Assembly: GCA_049794535.1 (NCBI GenBank)
Contig: JBARCX010000172.1
Span: 1-10,687, forward strand
Reading direction: 5' to 3'
From: JBARCX01 sp049794535
Lineage (GTDB): Bacteria > Pseudomonadota > Gammaproteobacteria > Xanthomonadales > Rhodanobacteraceae
DNA: 10,687 bases
Positions 1 through 7,281 of the stretch are shown in pieces (position 1 is the first letter of the stretch; each line of letters begins with the position of its first letter). The position numbers were made by a program, and so were the translations under genes. Below the pieces are notes generated by a model, which was given only the letters and a program-made list of their open reading frames with translations, was not told where the DNA came from and did not search any database.

Positions 1-125
1 TAGACATGGTTTCCGAAATGAGTACGTTGACGGAAGCGAGCAGGGCCTACGAGGCCAACGTGCGCGCATTCAACACGCTTCGTGGCATGGCGCTGCATGC
101 TCTCGATGTAGGCGGTGGTTCATGA
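1..125 (+). CDS. flgC: FlgC, proximal rod protein (3' end only)
   Basis: The window opens inside this gene, and 40 C-terminal codons are readable before TGA at 123-125. FlgC is a periplasmic proximal-rod subunit, exported by the flagellar type III apparatus and stacked between the MS ring/FliE and the distal rod. The visible tail contains a SEMSTLTEASRAYEANV stretch followed by FNTLRG and a leucine-containing end. This is the conserved C-terminal coiled-coil signature of rod/hook axial proteins (ASRAYxANV) in its FlgC version. The stop overlaps the fliE start as ATGA, and flgC-fliE is the usual flagellar order. The N-terminus and any flgB lie upstream of the window. FlgG or FlgF would share the motif, but the fliE neighbour favours FlgC. 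Confidence 0.88.
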   Translation, partial: DMVSEMSTLTEASRAYEANVRAFNTLRGMALHALDVGGGS

Positions 126-424
126 ACGTGATGCCGATCGATGCCGTATCAATAAGTCCTATCCAGATACCGGAAACAAGTGCCAGCGAAGTGGGGCAGA
201 GCGGTCCTGCATTTATGCAAACGCTGGGTTCCGAGTTGAACGAACTCAATGGCAGCTTGAATCAAGCTGATGCAGCCACGCGCGCTCTGGCCGCCGGTGA
301 GAACGTGCCGGTGCATGACGTAATGATTGCGATGGAACACGCGCATTTGAAGTTGCAGTTCGCTGTCGAGGTACGCAATCGGGTTATCGATGCGTATCAA
401 AACCTGACGAACATGCAGGTGTAA
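122..424 (+). CDS. fliE: FliE, MS-ring/rod junction protein
   Basis: This 100-residue protein has the normal FliE length. FliE joins the FliF ring and export gate to the proximal rod and is itself an export substrate. The N-terminal third is polar and poorly conserved. The C-terminal part (about 60-100) carries the family pattern: a VPVHDVMIAMEHA helix, then LQFAVEVRNRVIDAYQNLTNMQV-like sequence ending in MQV, as FliE proteins typically do. The ATG overlaps the flgC stop, so translation is probably coupled. An 88-nt gap follows before fliF, the largest gap in the operon. There is no sign of truncation. Confidence 0.92.
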   Translation: MNVMPIDAVSISPIQIPETSASEVGQSGPAFMQTLGSELNELNGSLNQADAATRALAAGENVPVHDVMIAMEHAHLKLQFAVEVRNRVIDAYQNLTNMQV

Positions 425-512
425 GGCGTTCGCACATCGTCCCCCGTATCGCGGGTGAGCGAAGTGTCCAGGGGATGGTTGGGATAGTTCGTAAGGGAAT
501 TCTGGAGTACGT
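425..512. other. Intergenic gap between fliE and fliF
   Basis: This 88-nt stretch is the only sizeable non-coding gap inside the operon. A small hairpin candidate lies at 443-455 (CCCG, 5-nt loop, CGGG), too weak to call a terminator and without a T run. GGAG at 504-507 is the fliF ribosome binding site, 5 nt before its ATG. I see no convincing promoter; the TAAGGCGT at 422 is not followed by a sigma-28 -10 element at the right distance. Confidence 0.4.
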
Positions 513-1931
513 ATGCGGCAGTTTTTTGCATCCATGTCCGATCGCGCGCGCATTGCATTCGCGGCCGGTGTCCTACTGATCGCCATCGTGGTCGGTGTGG
601 CGGTGTGGTGGATCATGCACCCACCTTACGGCGTGCTGTTTCGCGATCTACGCGAAGCGGATGCGGCGGAAATCACGGCCTCGCTCGGTCAGATGCAGGT
701 TCCCTACCGCCTCGCCGACGAAGGCAAGGCGATTCTGGTTCCATCCGAACAGGTTTACGAGACGCGCATGAAGCTCGTTTCGCAAGGCGTTCCCAAGGGC
801 GGCAGCGTTGGCTTCGAGTTGTTCAAAGACTCCGATTACGGCGTCACCGAATTTGCTCAGAAGGTCAATTTCCAGCGTGCCCTGCAAGGCGAACTGGAGC
901 GCACTATTGCCTCGTTGGACGAGGTCGCATCTGCGCGTGTGCACATGACGATCCGGCGCACGGATCTGTTCGAGCCTGGCCAGGATCCTTCCAAGGCATC
1001 AGTCACGCTGAGCCTGCGTCCAGACAAACATCTGGATGCGCGCGAAGTCGCCGGTATTCAGCGCCTCGTTGCCTCCGCCGTCGATGGCCTGGCGCCTGAA
1101 TCTGTCGTGGTGATCGACGATAAGGGCATGGTGCTCTCCGGATATTCGGCAGCACCGGGCCAGAGTGGTGCACTGACGAGCGATAGCCTGGATGCTCAAA
1201 CCCAGTTGGAAAACCAGCTGCGTACACGCATTGGCGACTTGCTGCACCGCGTGCTGCTCACCGACAACTTCACTGTGTCGGTGGACGTACGTTTGAACTA
1301 TGACCACGTTAAACATGTGCGGGAGCAGCTGATCGCCCAAGGCAAGGACGGCAATGGGCTTCTAGTACACGAAAAAATCGACTCGACCGGTCACTCTTCC
1401 GATGATGCGGACCCCGACCATGCCAAGGGTGGTTCGGCGAACAGTAGTGATCGCGACCTCGAATACGCACATGGTCGCGAACAGGAAGAGGTTGACCAGG
1501 CGCCAGGTCGTATCGATCGAATTTCCGTCGGCATTGTGATTCCTTCCATGCTTCCGCCTAGCGAAATCAGCAAGTTGACCGAGGTAGTTTCTGCTGGCTT
1601 AGGCCTGGATGCTTCCCGCGGCGACAAAGTTGATATTGCAGCGATCGCGCCACCCTTGCCGGTTGCTGCCGTATCAGCTGCAACTCATTCCGTTGCGATC
1701 GGCCATGACGATGTCAGCAGCACACCAGCGACTGACGATGCGGTGTCTGCCGTTGAAGCATCCACGCATTGGTGGGTATATCCGATCATTGGTGTGTTGA
1801 TACTCGGCTTATTCGCCGCTTTGCTGATGGCAGGAAAGACAAGTACACCGCGCCGCTTGACGCAATCCGAGCGCGAAGAGGCACTGCTGCGCCTACGCCA
1901 ATGGATCGAGACGACCGAGGTGGAGCGGTGA
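513..1931 (+). CDS. fliF: FliF, MS-ring protein
   Basis: This is a 472-residue inner-membrane MS-ring subunit, on the short side for FliF (often 520-570) and far longer than the injectisome homologue SctJ. In order it shows: a transmembrane helix (about 13-34); ring-building motifs including GVLFRDL, QGVPKGGSVGFELF and DYGVTEFAQKVNFQRALQGEL; the RVHMTI and FEPGQDPSKASV segments; a third ring-building region with an EQEEVDQAPGRIDRISVGIVI stretch flanked by a polar Asp/Ser/His-rich insert; a second transmembrane helix (about 420-441); and a 31-residue cytoplasmic tail. The tail keeps an EREEALLRLRQWI segment like the FliG-binding end of motile FliF proteins. The ATG at 513 has GGAG 5 nt upstream. 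It overlaps the next gene through GTGA. Confidence 0.95.
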   Translation: MRQFFASMSDRARIAFAAGVLLIAIVVGVAVWWIMHPPYGVLFRDLREADAAEITASLGQMQVPYRLADEGKAILVPSEQVYETRMKLVSQGVPKGGSVGFELFKDSDYGVTEFAQKVNFQRALQGELERTIASLDEVASARVHMTIRRTDLFEPGQDPSKASVTLSLRPDKHLDAREVAGIQRLVASAVDGLAPESVVVIDDKGMVLSGYSAAPGQSGALTSDSLDAQTQLENQLRTRIGDLLHRVLLTDNFTVSVDVRLNYDHVKHVREQLIAQGKDGNGLLVHEKIDSTGHSSDDADPDHAKGGSANSSDRDLEYAHGREQEEVDQAPGRIDRISVGIVIPSMLPPSEISKLTEVVSAGLGLDASRGDKVDIAAIAPPLPVAAVSAATHSVAIGHDDVSSTPATDDAVSAVEASTHWWVYPIIGVLILGLFAALLMAGKTSTPRRLTQSEREEALLRLRQWIETTEVER

Positions 1932-2383
1932 ATACCTCGGGTATGCGCAAAGCGGCATTAGCACTGGCTGCCATGCATCCGGCGGATCGTCGCTGGATAC
2001 TTGGGCGCATGCCGGATGCCGTGCGTGGAAAGCTTGGCTCGTTAGTCGGCGAAGCCCAGCGTTACACCACACTGGATGCTGAGCTGCTGCAGGCCGTATT
2101 AGCTGACGAGCCAGTGCACCTCACACGTGAAGTACCGCCGCCGGATGTGCTGATTGTCGTTCTGGATCGCCTCTCGCCAGCATGGGCCGCACGTGTGCTG
2201 ACAGCTGCTGCGCCCGATCATGCGGAAATCTACCTCGCGGCATGCGCCAAGTTGCGTGGCGAATCCATTCGTCACGAAATGACACGGCTGCCAAATCCTT
2301 TCCCACGCTCGCTTGCTGATTCGATGGCCCGCTATCTGGGCGACGCCGCACTCGCCGTGCGATCCAGCGGAGCGGGGCGATGA
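1928..2383 (+). CDS. fliG: Short FliG-like protein (switch/sorting-platform adaptor)
   Basis: This gene sits exactly where fliG is expected, between fliF and fliH, but encodes only 151 residues against about 330 for FliG. I chose the GTG at 1928, which overlaps the fliF stop (GTGA) and has GAGG 7 nt upstream. An in-frame ATG at 1943 is the alternative. The N-terminus (MRKAALALAAMHPADRRWILGRMPDAV) resembles the armadillo-like repeats of FliG. A second similar unit follows (VLDRLSPAWAARVLTAAAPD). There is no room for the charged C-terminal torque domain, and no remnant appears downstream because fliH starts inside its stop codon. It may link the FliF tail to the FliM/FliN-like ring, as SctK does in injectisomes. 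Identity as FliG rests on position plus weak sequence resemblance. Confidence 0.62.
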   Translation: MNTSGMRKAALALAAMHPADRRWILGRMPDAVRGKLGSLVGEAQRYTTLDAELLQAVLADEPVHLTREVPPPDVLIVVLDRLSPAWAARVLTAAAPDHAEIYLAACAKLRGESIRHEMTRLPNPFPRSLADSMARYLGDAALAVRSSGAGR

Positions 2384-3045
2384 TTCGTCGCCTGCAGCAC
2401 GATGCCGTGCTCGAAACCATCGTGCGTCGCGCGGTGTCAGGTGGCCGTGACACCGAGGATGTTGAAGCCCTTCCGGCTGACCTTGTTGACCTCGGAGCGA
2501 CGGCGTATCGCGACGGATATGCCGAAGGTTTCGAGGCCGGAGAGCAGGATGGCCGGCGTGATGCGGAACAGCGTCAACAGGAGTTGGAGCAGGAGCTACG
2601 GCTGCGTCTTGACGACGAACTGCAGGCACTGACTCATGCGCGGGAAAGTCTGGCCGCATTGACTGCTGGCCTGGAAAACGCACTGCGTGGTCACAACGAT
2701 GCCATGCAAGAGTTGGCTTTTGAGGTTGCGCTCACCAGCCTGTCGTGCGCCTTCGGGGCGATGGCAGGTGACGGCGAGTTATTGCAGCGTCTATGCGCGC
2801 AACTGGTGGACGAATACCGCACCAAGGCATTGCGGCTCGGTGTAGCTCCTTCAGATCTTGCATCACTTCCGGAGCAGATCGAGGGCCTGGACGTTGTCGC
2901 TGAGACTGATCTCACCGCTGGCCATTGCCGGGTTCTCACCGCGCGTGGGCACACTGAGAGTTCGATCGCCATGCGTTTGGATGCCATCTACGAGGCGATG
3001 CGCGAATCGTTGGGGTTGAGTACGTCAGGAGCTAGTCGCTCATGA
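2380..3045 (+). CDS. fliH: FliH, stator of the export ATPase
   Basis: This is a 221-residue FliH/SctL-type protein that binds and regulates the export ATPase and tethers it to the C ring. The family mark is the glycine-spaced segment GYAEGFEAGEQDG (about 46-58), followed by a Gln/Glu/Arg-rich coiled coil (about 60-110). After these comes a C-terminal globular part related to the V/F-ATPase stator, with AFEVALTSLSCAFG and CAQLVDEYR helices and a GHCRVLTARGHTE hairpin. Both ends overlap neighbours by ATGA (fliG-like upstream, fliI downstream), so stator and ATPase are probably made in a fixed ratio. Length is normal for the family. Confidence 0.9.
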   Translation: MIRRLQHDAVLETIVRRAVSGGRDTEDVEALPADLVDLGATAYRDGYAEGFEAGEQDGRRDAEQRQQELEQELRLRLDDELQALTHARESLAALTAGLENALRGHNDAMQELAFEVALTSLSCAFGAMAGDGELLQRLCAQLVDEYRTKALRLGVAPSDLASLPEQIEGLDVVAETDLTAGHCRVLTARGHTESSIAMRLDAIYEAMRESLGLSTSGASRS

Positions 3046-4382
3046 ATGCGGCCGGCACGCTCGATCGTTACCGCAGTCTGCTCGGGGCCAAGGCCCTGGC
3101 GCACGACTACGGCAGTCTACTGGGCTTCAACGGCCTGGTGATCGAGGCGAATGGTCCGGACGTCAAAATCGGCGAGTTGTGCGAGATCGAAGGAAACGGC
3201 GTAAGCAAGAAAGTCAGCGCAGAAGTCGTGGGGTTCCGTGATGGCCGGGTACTGTTGATGCCGTTCGGGCATTTGCGCGGTGTTTCGGCGGGTGCCCGGA
3301 TTCGTTCGTTAGGCCGCGCATTACGAGTGCCGGTTGCTCGGGCGATGATCGGGCGCGTACTCGATGCATTCGGCGATCCGCTTGATGGTGGCCCTGCCAT
3401 CACTCCTGAAAGCTATCGCGAGATTCAGCCGCCGCCCATCAATCCTTTGCGACGCGCACCTCTGGATCAAGCGCTGGAGACGGGTGTACGAGCGATCGAT
3501 GGCGTAATGCCGATCGCAAAAGGTCAGCGCGTCGGCGTGTTCGCCGGCAGTGGTGTCGGCAAGAGCACGCTGCTCGGCATGATGGCCCGTCACGTTCGCG
3601 CTGATGTAATCGTGGTGGCGATGATTGGTGAGCGTGGTCGTGAAGTCGGCGACTTTCTACAGGAGTCGCTGGGCGACGAGGGCCGTAAGCGCTCGGTGAT
3701 GATGGTGGCTACGGCCGATCAGTCGGCGTTGGTGCGGACTCATGCGGTGCATGCGGCGCACGCCGTTGCTGAATACTTTCGGGACCAGGGCCTGGACGTA
3801 TTGCTGATCGTCGATTCGATCACCCGTTTTGCCATGGCGCAGCGAGAAGTGGGCTTGGCAGTGGGAGAGCCGCCTACGTCGCGTGGTTATCCACCTTCGG
3901 TTTTCAATTTGCTGCCGCAGATTCTCGAGCGTGGCGGCCGGGTACGCGATGGCGGCTCCATTTCGGCGATCTACAGCGTGCTAGTGGAAGGCGATGATAT
4001 GAATGAGCCGGTCGCCGATCACATGCGTGCGATTCTCGATGGTCACGTGGTGCTATCGCGTGACCTGGCAAGTCGTGGCCAACTGCCAGCAATCGATCTG
4101 CTCTCGAGTGTAAGCCGATTGTTGTCGCGGGTAGCTGATGCCTCGCAGCAGCAGTTGGTGCTGCGCGTCAAGTCGATTATTTCAACCTACGAAACATCTC
4201 GCGATCTGGTTGATATGGGAGCGTATCAGGCAGGCGCGAATCCGGCGCTGGATGAGGCCATCGCGGTGTATCCACGGCTGATCGAGTGCTTGCGGCAGCG
4301 CCCATCGCAATCCTCCTCGTTACACGAAACGATTGAACTTCTGCATGCGGCTATCTCGCCGGAGCAAGGGGTGCATGTATGA
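3042..4382 (+). CDS. fliI: FliI, type III export ATPase
   Basis: This is a full-length (446 residues) ATPase of the F1-beta-like FliI/SctN family. It unfolds and delivers substrates to the export gate at the cytoplasmic face. Visible elements in order: an N-terminal beta-barrel domain (about 1-95); the Walker A motif GSGVGKST at 169-176; GERGREV at 196-202 with the catalytic glutamate E197; Walker B LLIVD ending at D258; the FliI/SctN signature around RGYPPSVF at 281-288; and a helical C-terminal domain for hexamer contacts. All nucleotide-binding residues appear intact, so the apparatus is probably energised. It overlaps fliH and fliJ by ATGA. Flagellar rather than injectisome identity comes from the neighbours. 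Confidence 0.96.
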   Translation: MNAAGTLDRYRSLLGAKALAHDYGSLLGFNGLVIEANGPDVKIGELCEIEGNGVSKKVSAEVVGFRDGRVLLMPFGHLRGVSAGARIRSLGRALRVPVARAMIGRVLDAFGDPLDGGPAITPESYREIQPPPINPLRRAPLDQALETGVRAIDGVMPIAKGQRVGVFAGSGVGKSTLLGMMARHVRADVIVVAMIGERGREVGDFLQESLGDEGRKRSVMMVATADQSALVRTHAVHAAHAVAEYFRDQGLDVLLIVDSITRFAMAQREVGLAVGEPPTSRGYPPSVFNLLPQILERGGRVRDGGSISAIYSVLVEGDDMNEPVADHMRAILDGHVVLSRDLASRGQLPAIDLLSSVSRLLSRVADASQQQLVLRVKSIISTYETSRDLVDMGAYQAGANPALDEAIAVYPRLIECLRQRPSQSSSLHETIELLHAAISPEQGVHV

Positions 4383-4828
4383 CGCAGCAGAAGCTACGCG
4401 CCTACGAGGTTCTGTTGCGGATGGCGCAGGTACGTGAAATTCGCGCCACTGCGGCACTGGCCCGCGCGGCTAGCGAGGAAAAAGCACGCCGTGGCATGGT
4501 CAGTGAAGTGACGGATGCGCGTGATGCGGTTGCCCAGGCGAATGCGCGTTGCATCAACGGTGAAAGCGTCGACCTGGCTCGCTACGAAATGCTTTCGTTA
4601 CTCGATGTGGCACTCGCCGAACGCCTGCACGTAGCCTCGGATCAACTGGATGAAGCGACGCGGTTACGTAGCGATCGGGCGAACGACAGCTTGCTTGCGA
4701 AGCGCTATCGGGAGCGTGTCGACGAGCAATGTGATGTGGTTAGCCTCGGTTTGGCGCATGAGCGTATGGCTAAGGGACAAGAAGAGGCTGTCGAACTCTG
4801 GGTCGAGAGTCGAAAGGAGGGGGCATGA
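4379..4828 (+). CDS. fliJ: FliJ, export ATPase central stalk
   Basis: This is a 149-residue, highly charged, Ala/Arg/Glu-rich protein predicted to be almost entirely helical. That fits the two-helix coiled coil of FliJ/SctO, which inserts into the FliI hexamer like the gamma subunit of F1 and contacts FlhA. FliJ proteins conserve little sequence, so the call rests on length (147 in E. coli), heptad-like composition from about 5 to 145, and position right after fliI. The start overlaps the fliI stop. Near its 3' end the strong Shine-Dalgarno AAGGAGG (4814-4820) serves the next gene. Confidence 0.82.
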   Translation: MTQQKLRAYEVLLRMAQVREIRATAALARAASEEKARRGMVSEVTDARDAVAQANARCINGESVDLARYEMLSLLDVALAERLHVASDQLDEATRLRSDRANDSLLAKRYRERVDEQCDVVSLGLAHERMAKGQEEAVELWVESRKEGA

Positions 4829-5646
4829 CTACGATTTTTGGCATCGACACGACGTCGTCACTTTGGCAGAGCAATGGTGAGCAACGGTCGTCACAAGACT
4901 TTGCCCGTGAGTTAGCCAAGAAAGACAGTCAGGTTCATGCTGATGTGCAAGCCGCGGAGAAGTCCGAATCGTTAGCCAAGCCTGTGACGCAGGACGCATC
5001 GGATAATGAATCGTTAAGTGCCGTGCAGGAGCAAAGCTTCGAGGAGGCCACTACAGCGGCATTACTTGGCGATGCGCACAATCAGGCTGGTGCTGTCGTC
5101 CAGCCGGTGGGTATCACGCAGGCATTGCTCGGTGCGCGTGTGTACGGCATGCATCTAGTGGCACAGGCGTATCTCTCTGAGTTAGCGGTTTCCGAGGATG
5201 CCAAGGATAGTTCTGCATCAGAAAGCGAATCCACTGAGCAAGGTGAGTTCGAATCAGCGGCCGATCAGTCCGTGCAGAAACCGGCCCAACCGACCCAGGC
5301 TACCGCCCTATCTTCGGATGAAGTTACGACGACTTCTGTGTCTGCAGGTGGTGTTCTCGTGCAGAGCGCTACTCGTGTTGCAACAGATGATGCGACGTTA
5401 CCGAGTGTCCTGGCCGCGACAGAGTCTACAGATGCCTCGGCCATGATCTGGTCAGAACGTTCGCTGCGTTTCACCCGGCGGCCTGATGGCGGAAGCGTGG
5501 CGTGGTTGCGTGATTATCGAATGGGTAAAGGTGAAGCCTCACAGATGGTTGACGCCCTCTTGAAAGAGGCTTCATCGCAAAACGTAGCACTGAACAGAAT
5601 CATGTTGAATGGCCGCGAAGTCTGGACTTCGCGTTCTGATATTTAA
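4825..5646 (+). CDS. FliK-position protein, putative hook-length control/secreted ruler
   Basis: This 273-residue protein is encoded between fliJ and flgD, where fliK normally lies. Residues 1 to about 205 are low-complexity and rich in Ser, Ala, Gln, Thr, Glu and Val, with no membrane segment, as in the disordered, exported N-terminal ruler part of FliK. A compact C-terminal part (about 207-273) looks folded: SLRFTRRPDGGSVAWLRDYR, a helix with MVDALLKEA, then NRIMLNGREVW. I cannot match this end clearly to the usual FliK C-terminal (Flg_hook) domain, so the name is positional. FliK senses hook length and switches export specificity through FlhB. The protein is short for FliK (375-405 in enterics). 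The ATG overlaps the fliJ stop and has a near-perfect ribosome binding site. Confidence 0.6.
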   Translation: MTTIFGIDTTSSLWQSNGEQRSSQDFARELAKKDSQVHADVQAAEKSESLAKPVTQDASDNESLSAVQEQSFEEATTAALLGDAHNQAGAVVQPVGITQALLGARVYGMHLVAQAYLSELAVSEDAKDSSASESESTEQGEFESAADQSVQKPAQPTQATALSSDEVTTTSVSAGGVLVQSATRVATDDATLPSVLAATESTDASAMIWSERSLRFTRRPDGGSVAWLRDYRMGKGEASQMVDALLKEASSQNVALNRIMLNGREVWTSRSDI

Positions 5647-5657
5647 GGGAAAACACT

Positions 5658-6077
5658 ATGACGGTCTCGGCTATTGGTAGTGCACTGAACACCACGGATC
5701 CGTCCTCGTTGCCCAACTCGGGTATTAACGAGCAGGACTTCATCCAATTGTTCGTCAATGAATTGCAGTTTCAGGATCCGATGCAGCCGCTGGACAACAG
5801 TCAGTTCCTCACGCAGCTTGCGCAATTCGTCGGTATTGAGCAGCAGAGCGAAGAAGTGAGCGGCATCAATAATCTGCTGACGCTCGATTCGTCGGATCAA
5901 TCACTTGGCCTGCTGTCGCATACCGTGCAAGTGACCAACGCAAACGGGTCGACGACCACGGGCAAGGTCACAGGGATTCAGTACAGCACCAATGGAGTGC
6001 AGATGACCGTGACGACCTCGAATAGCAACGTGGTGACCGGCGTCAACCTCTCGCAAATTCAGCTTGTAACGCCATAA
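5658..6077 (+). CDS. flgD: FlgD, hook-cap protein (short form)
   Basis: FlgD is exported and caps the growing hook so that FlgE subunits can assemble. The N-terminal signature is clear: INEQDFIQLFVNELQFQDPMQPLDN (about 23-47) followed by FLTQLAQFVGIEQ, the FlgD 'DFLxLLxxQLxxQDPxxPxxNxxF..QLAQ' pattern. The protein is only 139 residues against about 230 in enterics. After LLSHTVQV (about 85-92) there is a short beta-rich tail with GKVTGI and NLSQIQLV. This looks like a Tudor-like fold without the inserted fibronectin-type domain, similar in size to short FlgD forms of Gram-positive bacteria. A ribosome binding site (AAGGGA) lies 7 nt before ATG. An 11-nt gap separates it from the preceding gene. 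Confidence 0.9.
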   Translation: MTVSAIGSALNTTDPSSLPNSGINEQDFIQLFVNELQFQDPMQPLDNSQFLTQLAQFVGIEQQSEEVSGINNLLTLDSSDQSLGLLSHTVQVTNANGSTTTGKVTGIQYSTNGVQMTVTTSNSNVVTGVNLSQIQLVTP

Positions 6078-6087
6078 GGAGAAAGCC

Positions 6088-7278
6088 ATGACGAGCGGCA
6101 TCATGCAGGCGTTGTACAACAGCGTGTCCGGTTTGTTCGGTTTCTCGCAAAGCCTCGATACGATCAGTAACAACATCAGCAATATGAATACGCCGGGTTT
6201 CCGCGGCAGCGATTCGTTTTTCGAAAACGTCATGGATGATGACGGAACCAAAATCGCGGGCACGGGCGAGGATACAAGCGAAGGACAGATTGAGCAGACC
6301 AGTACCAGTACAGATGTCGCGATCCAGGGGCAGGGCCTGTTTATCCTCAAGGATTCCGAAGGCAACCTTTATTACACACGTTCCGGCCAGTTTGAATTCA
6401 ACTCGTCGGGCGAGCTGGTTGATTCAGTCAACCAGTATCTGGTGCAGGGATATAGCCCTACGGGAAGTTTCGGTGACATCAATATCAGCAGTTTGCAGAC
6501 GCTGCCGGCCGCGGCGACTACGTCAGTGAACATGGTCGGCAATATCGTCACCACCAGCTCGCCGGATACGATCAGCAGCGTCACGATCTACGACGCACAA
6601 GGAACGGCACATACGCTTACGCTCACGCTAACGTCTGCAACTAGCTCGACTACGCCGACCCCCACAGGATCGACAACATGGAACGTCGCCATTACCGATA
6701 GCAGCGGCAATCCGTTGGGCAGTGGCCAGATCAGTTTCGATGGAACCGGCTCGCCCGAAGCGGGAGCTAATGAAGTGACGATGACGGCGAAGTTTGGCGG
6801 GGCATCGCAGAACGTCGTTTTTAATTTCGGCACGCCAGGCAGCCTTAGTGGCGCCACAGGCACCGCGGGCGTAGCGACTAGCCTCGCGGCGCAAGTACAG
6901 AATGGCCATGGTGTGGTTGGCTTGTCTTCCGAATCCTTCGATACCAACGGCATTCTGCAACTGACCTACGGGGATGGTTCTACTCACGCGGGCCCTCAGC
7001 TGGCGCTGGCGTCATGCCCGGATGAGAGTTCACTGCAGGAAATTCAGGGCAATCTTTATTTACCCCCGCAGAACCAGAACGTACAAGTAGGGCGTCCCAA
7101 TTCCAGCGCCTTCGGTCAAATCGAGGGCAGCAGCCTGGAAATGTCCAACGTGGATCTCACGCAAGAGCTAGCCGACATGATCGTGATTCAACGCGGTTAT
7201 CAGGCCAGTTCGCGCGTGATGACCATATCCAGCGACATGCTGCAGCAACTTTACGAATCCACCCAGAGCGGCGGCTAA
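6088..7278 (+). CDS. flgE: FlgE, hook protein
   Basis: This 396-residue axial protein has the normal hook-subunit length. The N-terminus (MQALYNSVSGLFGFSQSLDTISNNISNMNTPGF-like, about 6-38) and C-terminus (VDLTQELADMIVIQRGYQASSR, about 355-376) are the paired coiled-coil D0 signatures of rod/hook proteins. Between them are hook-type beta domains: VAIQGQGLFIL; a FlgE D2-like section with SVTIYDAQGTAHTLTLT; and a GILQLTYGDGSTHAGPQLALA segment that marks FlgE rather than FlgG. FlgE polymerises outside the cell on the rod. AAGGAG at 6076-6081, overlapping the flgD stop, lies 6 nt before the ATG. The presence of a full hook gene means the system is expected to build an extracellular tube. Confidence 0.93.
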   Translation: MTSGIMQALYNSVSGLFGFSQSLDTISNNISNMNTPGFRGSDSFFENVMDDDGTKIAGTGEDTSEGQIEQTSTSTDVAIQGQGLFILKDSEGNLYYTRSGQFEFNSSGELVDSVNQYLVQGYSPTGSFGDINISSLQTLPAAATTSVNMVGNIVTTSSPDTISSVTIYDAQGTAHTLTLTLTSATSSTTPTPTGSTTWNVAITDSSGNPLGSGQISFDGTGSPEAGANEVTMTAKFGGASQNVVFNFGTPGSLSGATGTAGVATSLAAQVQNGHGVVGLSSESFDTNGILQLTYGDGSTHAGPQLALASCPDESSLQEIQGNLYLPPQNQNVQVGRPNSSAFGQIEGSSLEMSNVDLTQELADMIVIQRGYQASSRVMTISSDMLQQLYESTQSGG

Positions 7279-7281
7279 AGC

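Noticed and set aside
422..448. Sigma-28 promoter between fliE and fliF
   Set aside because: TAAGGCGT matches poorly and the sequence 11 nt later (CCCCCGTA) does not resemble the -10 element.
149..616. 155-codon minus-strand open frame over fliE and the fliE-fliF gap
   Set aside because: It lies mostly opposite fliE and fliF, has no recognisable protein pattern, and looks like a shadow of GC-rich coding DNA.
1928..2400. Frameshift as the reason for the short fliG-like gene
   Set aside because: The stop overlaps the fliH start by ATGA and fliH begins with its own normal sequence, so there is no leftover FliG C-terminus in another frame.
2099..2683. 194-codon minus-strand open frame opposite the fliG-like gene and fliH
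   Set aside because: It is Arg/His/Pro-rich with no family resemblance and lies wholly antisense to two well-supported genes.
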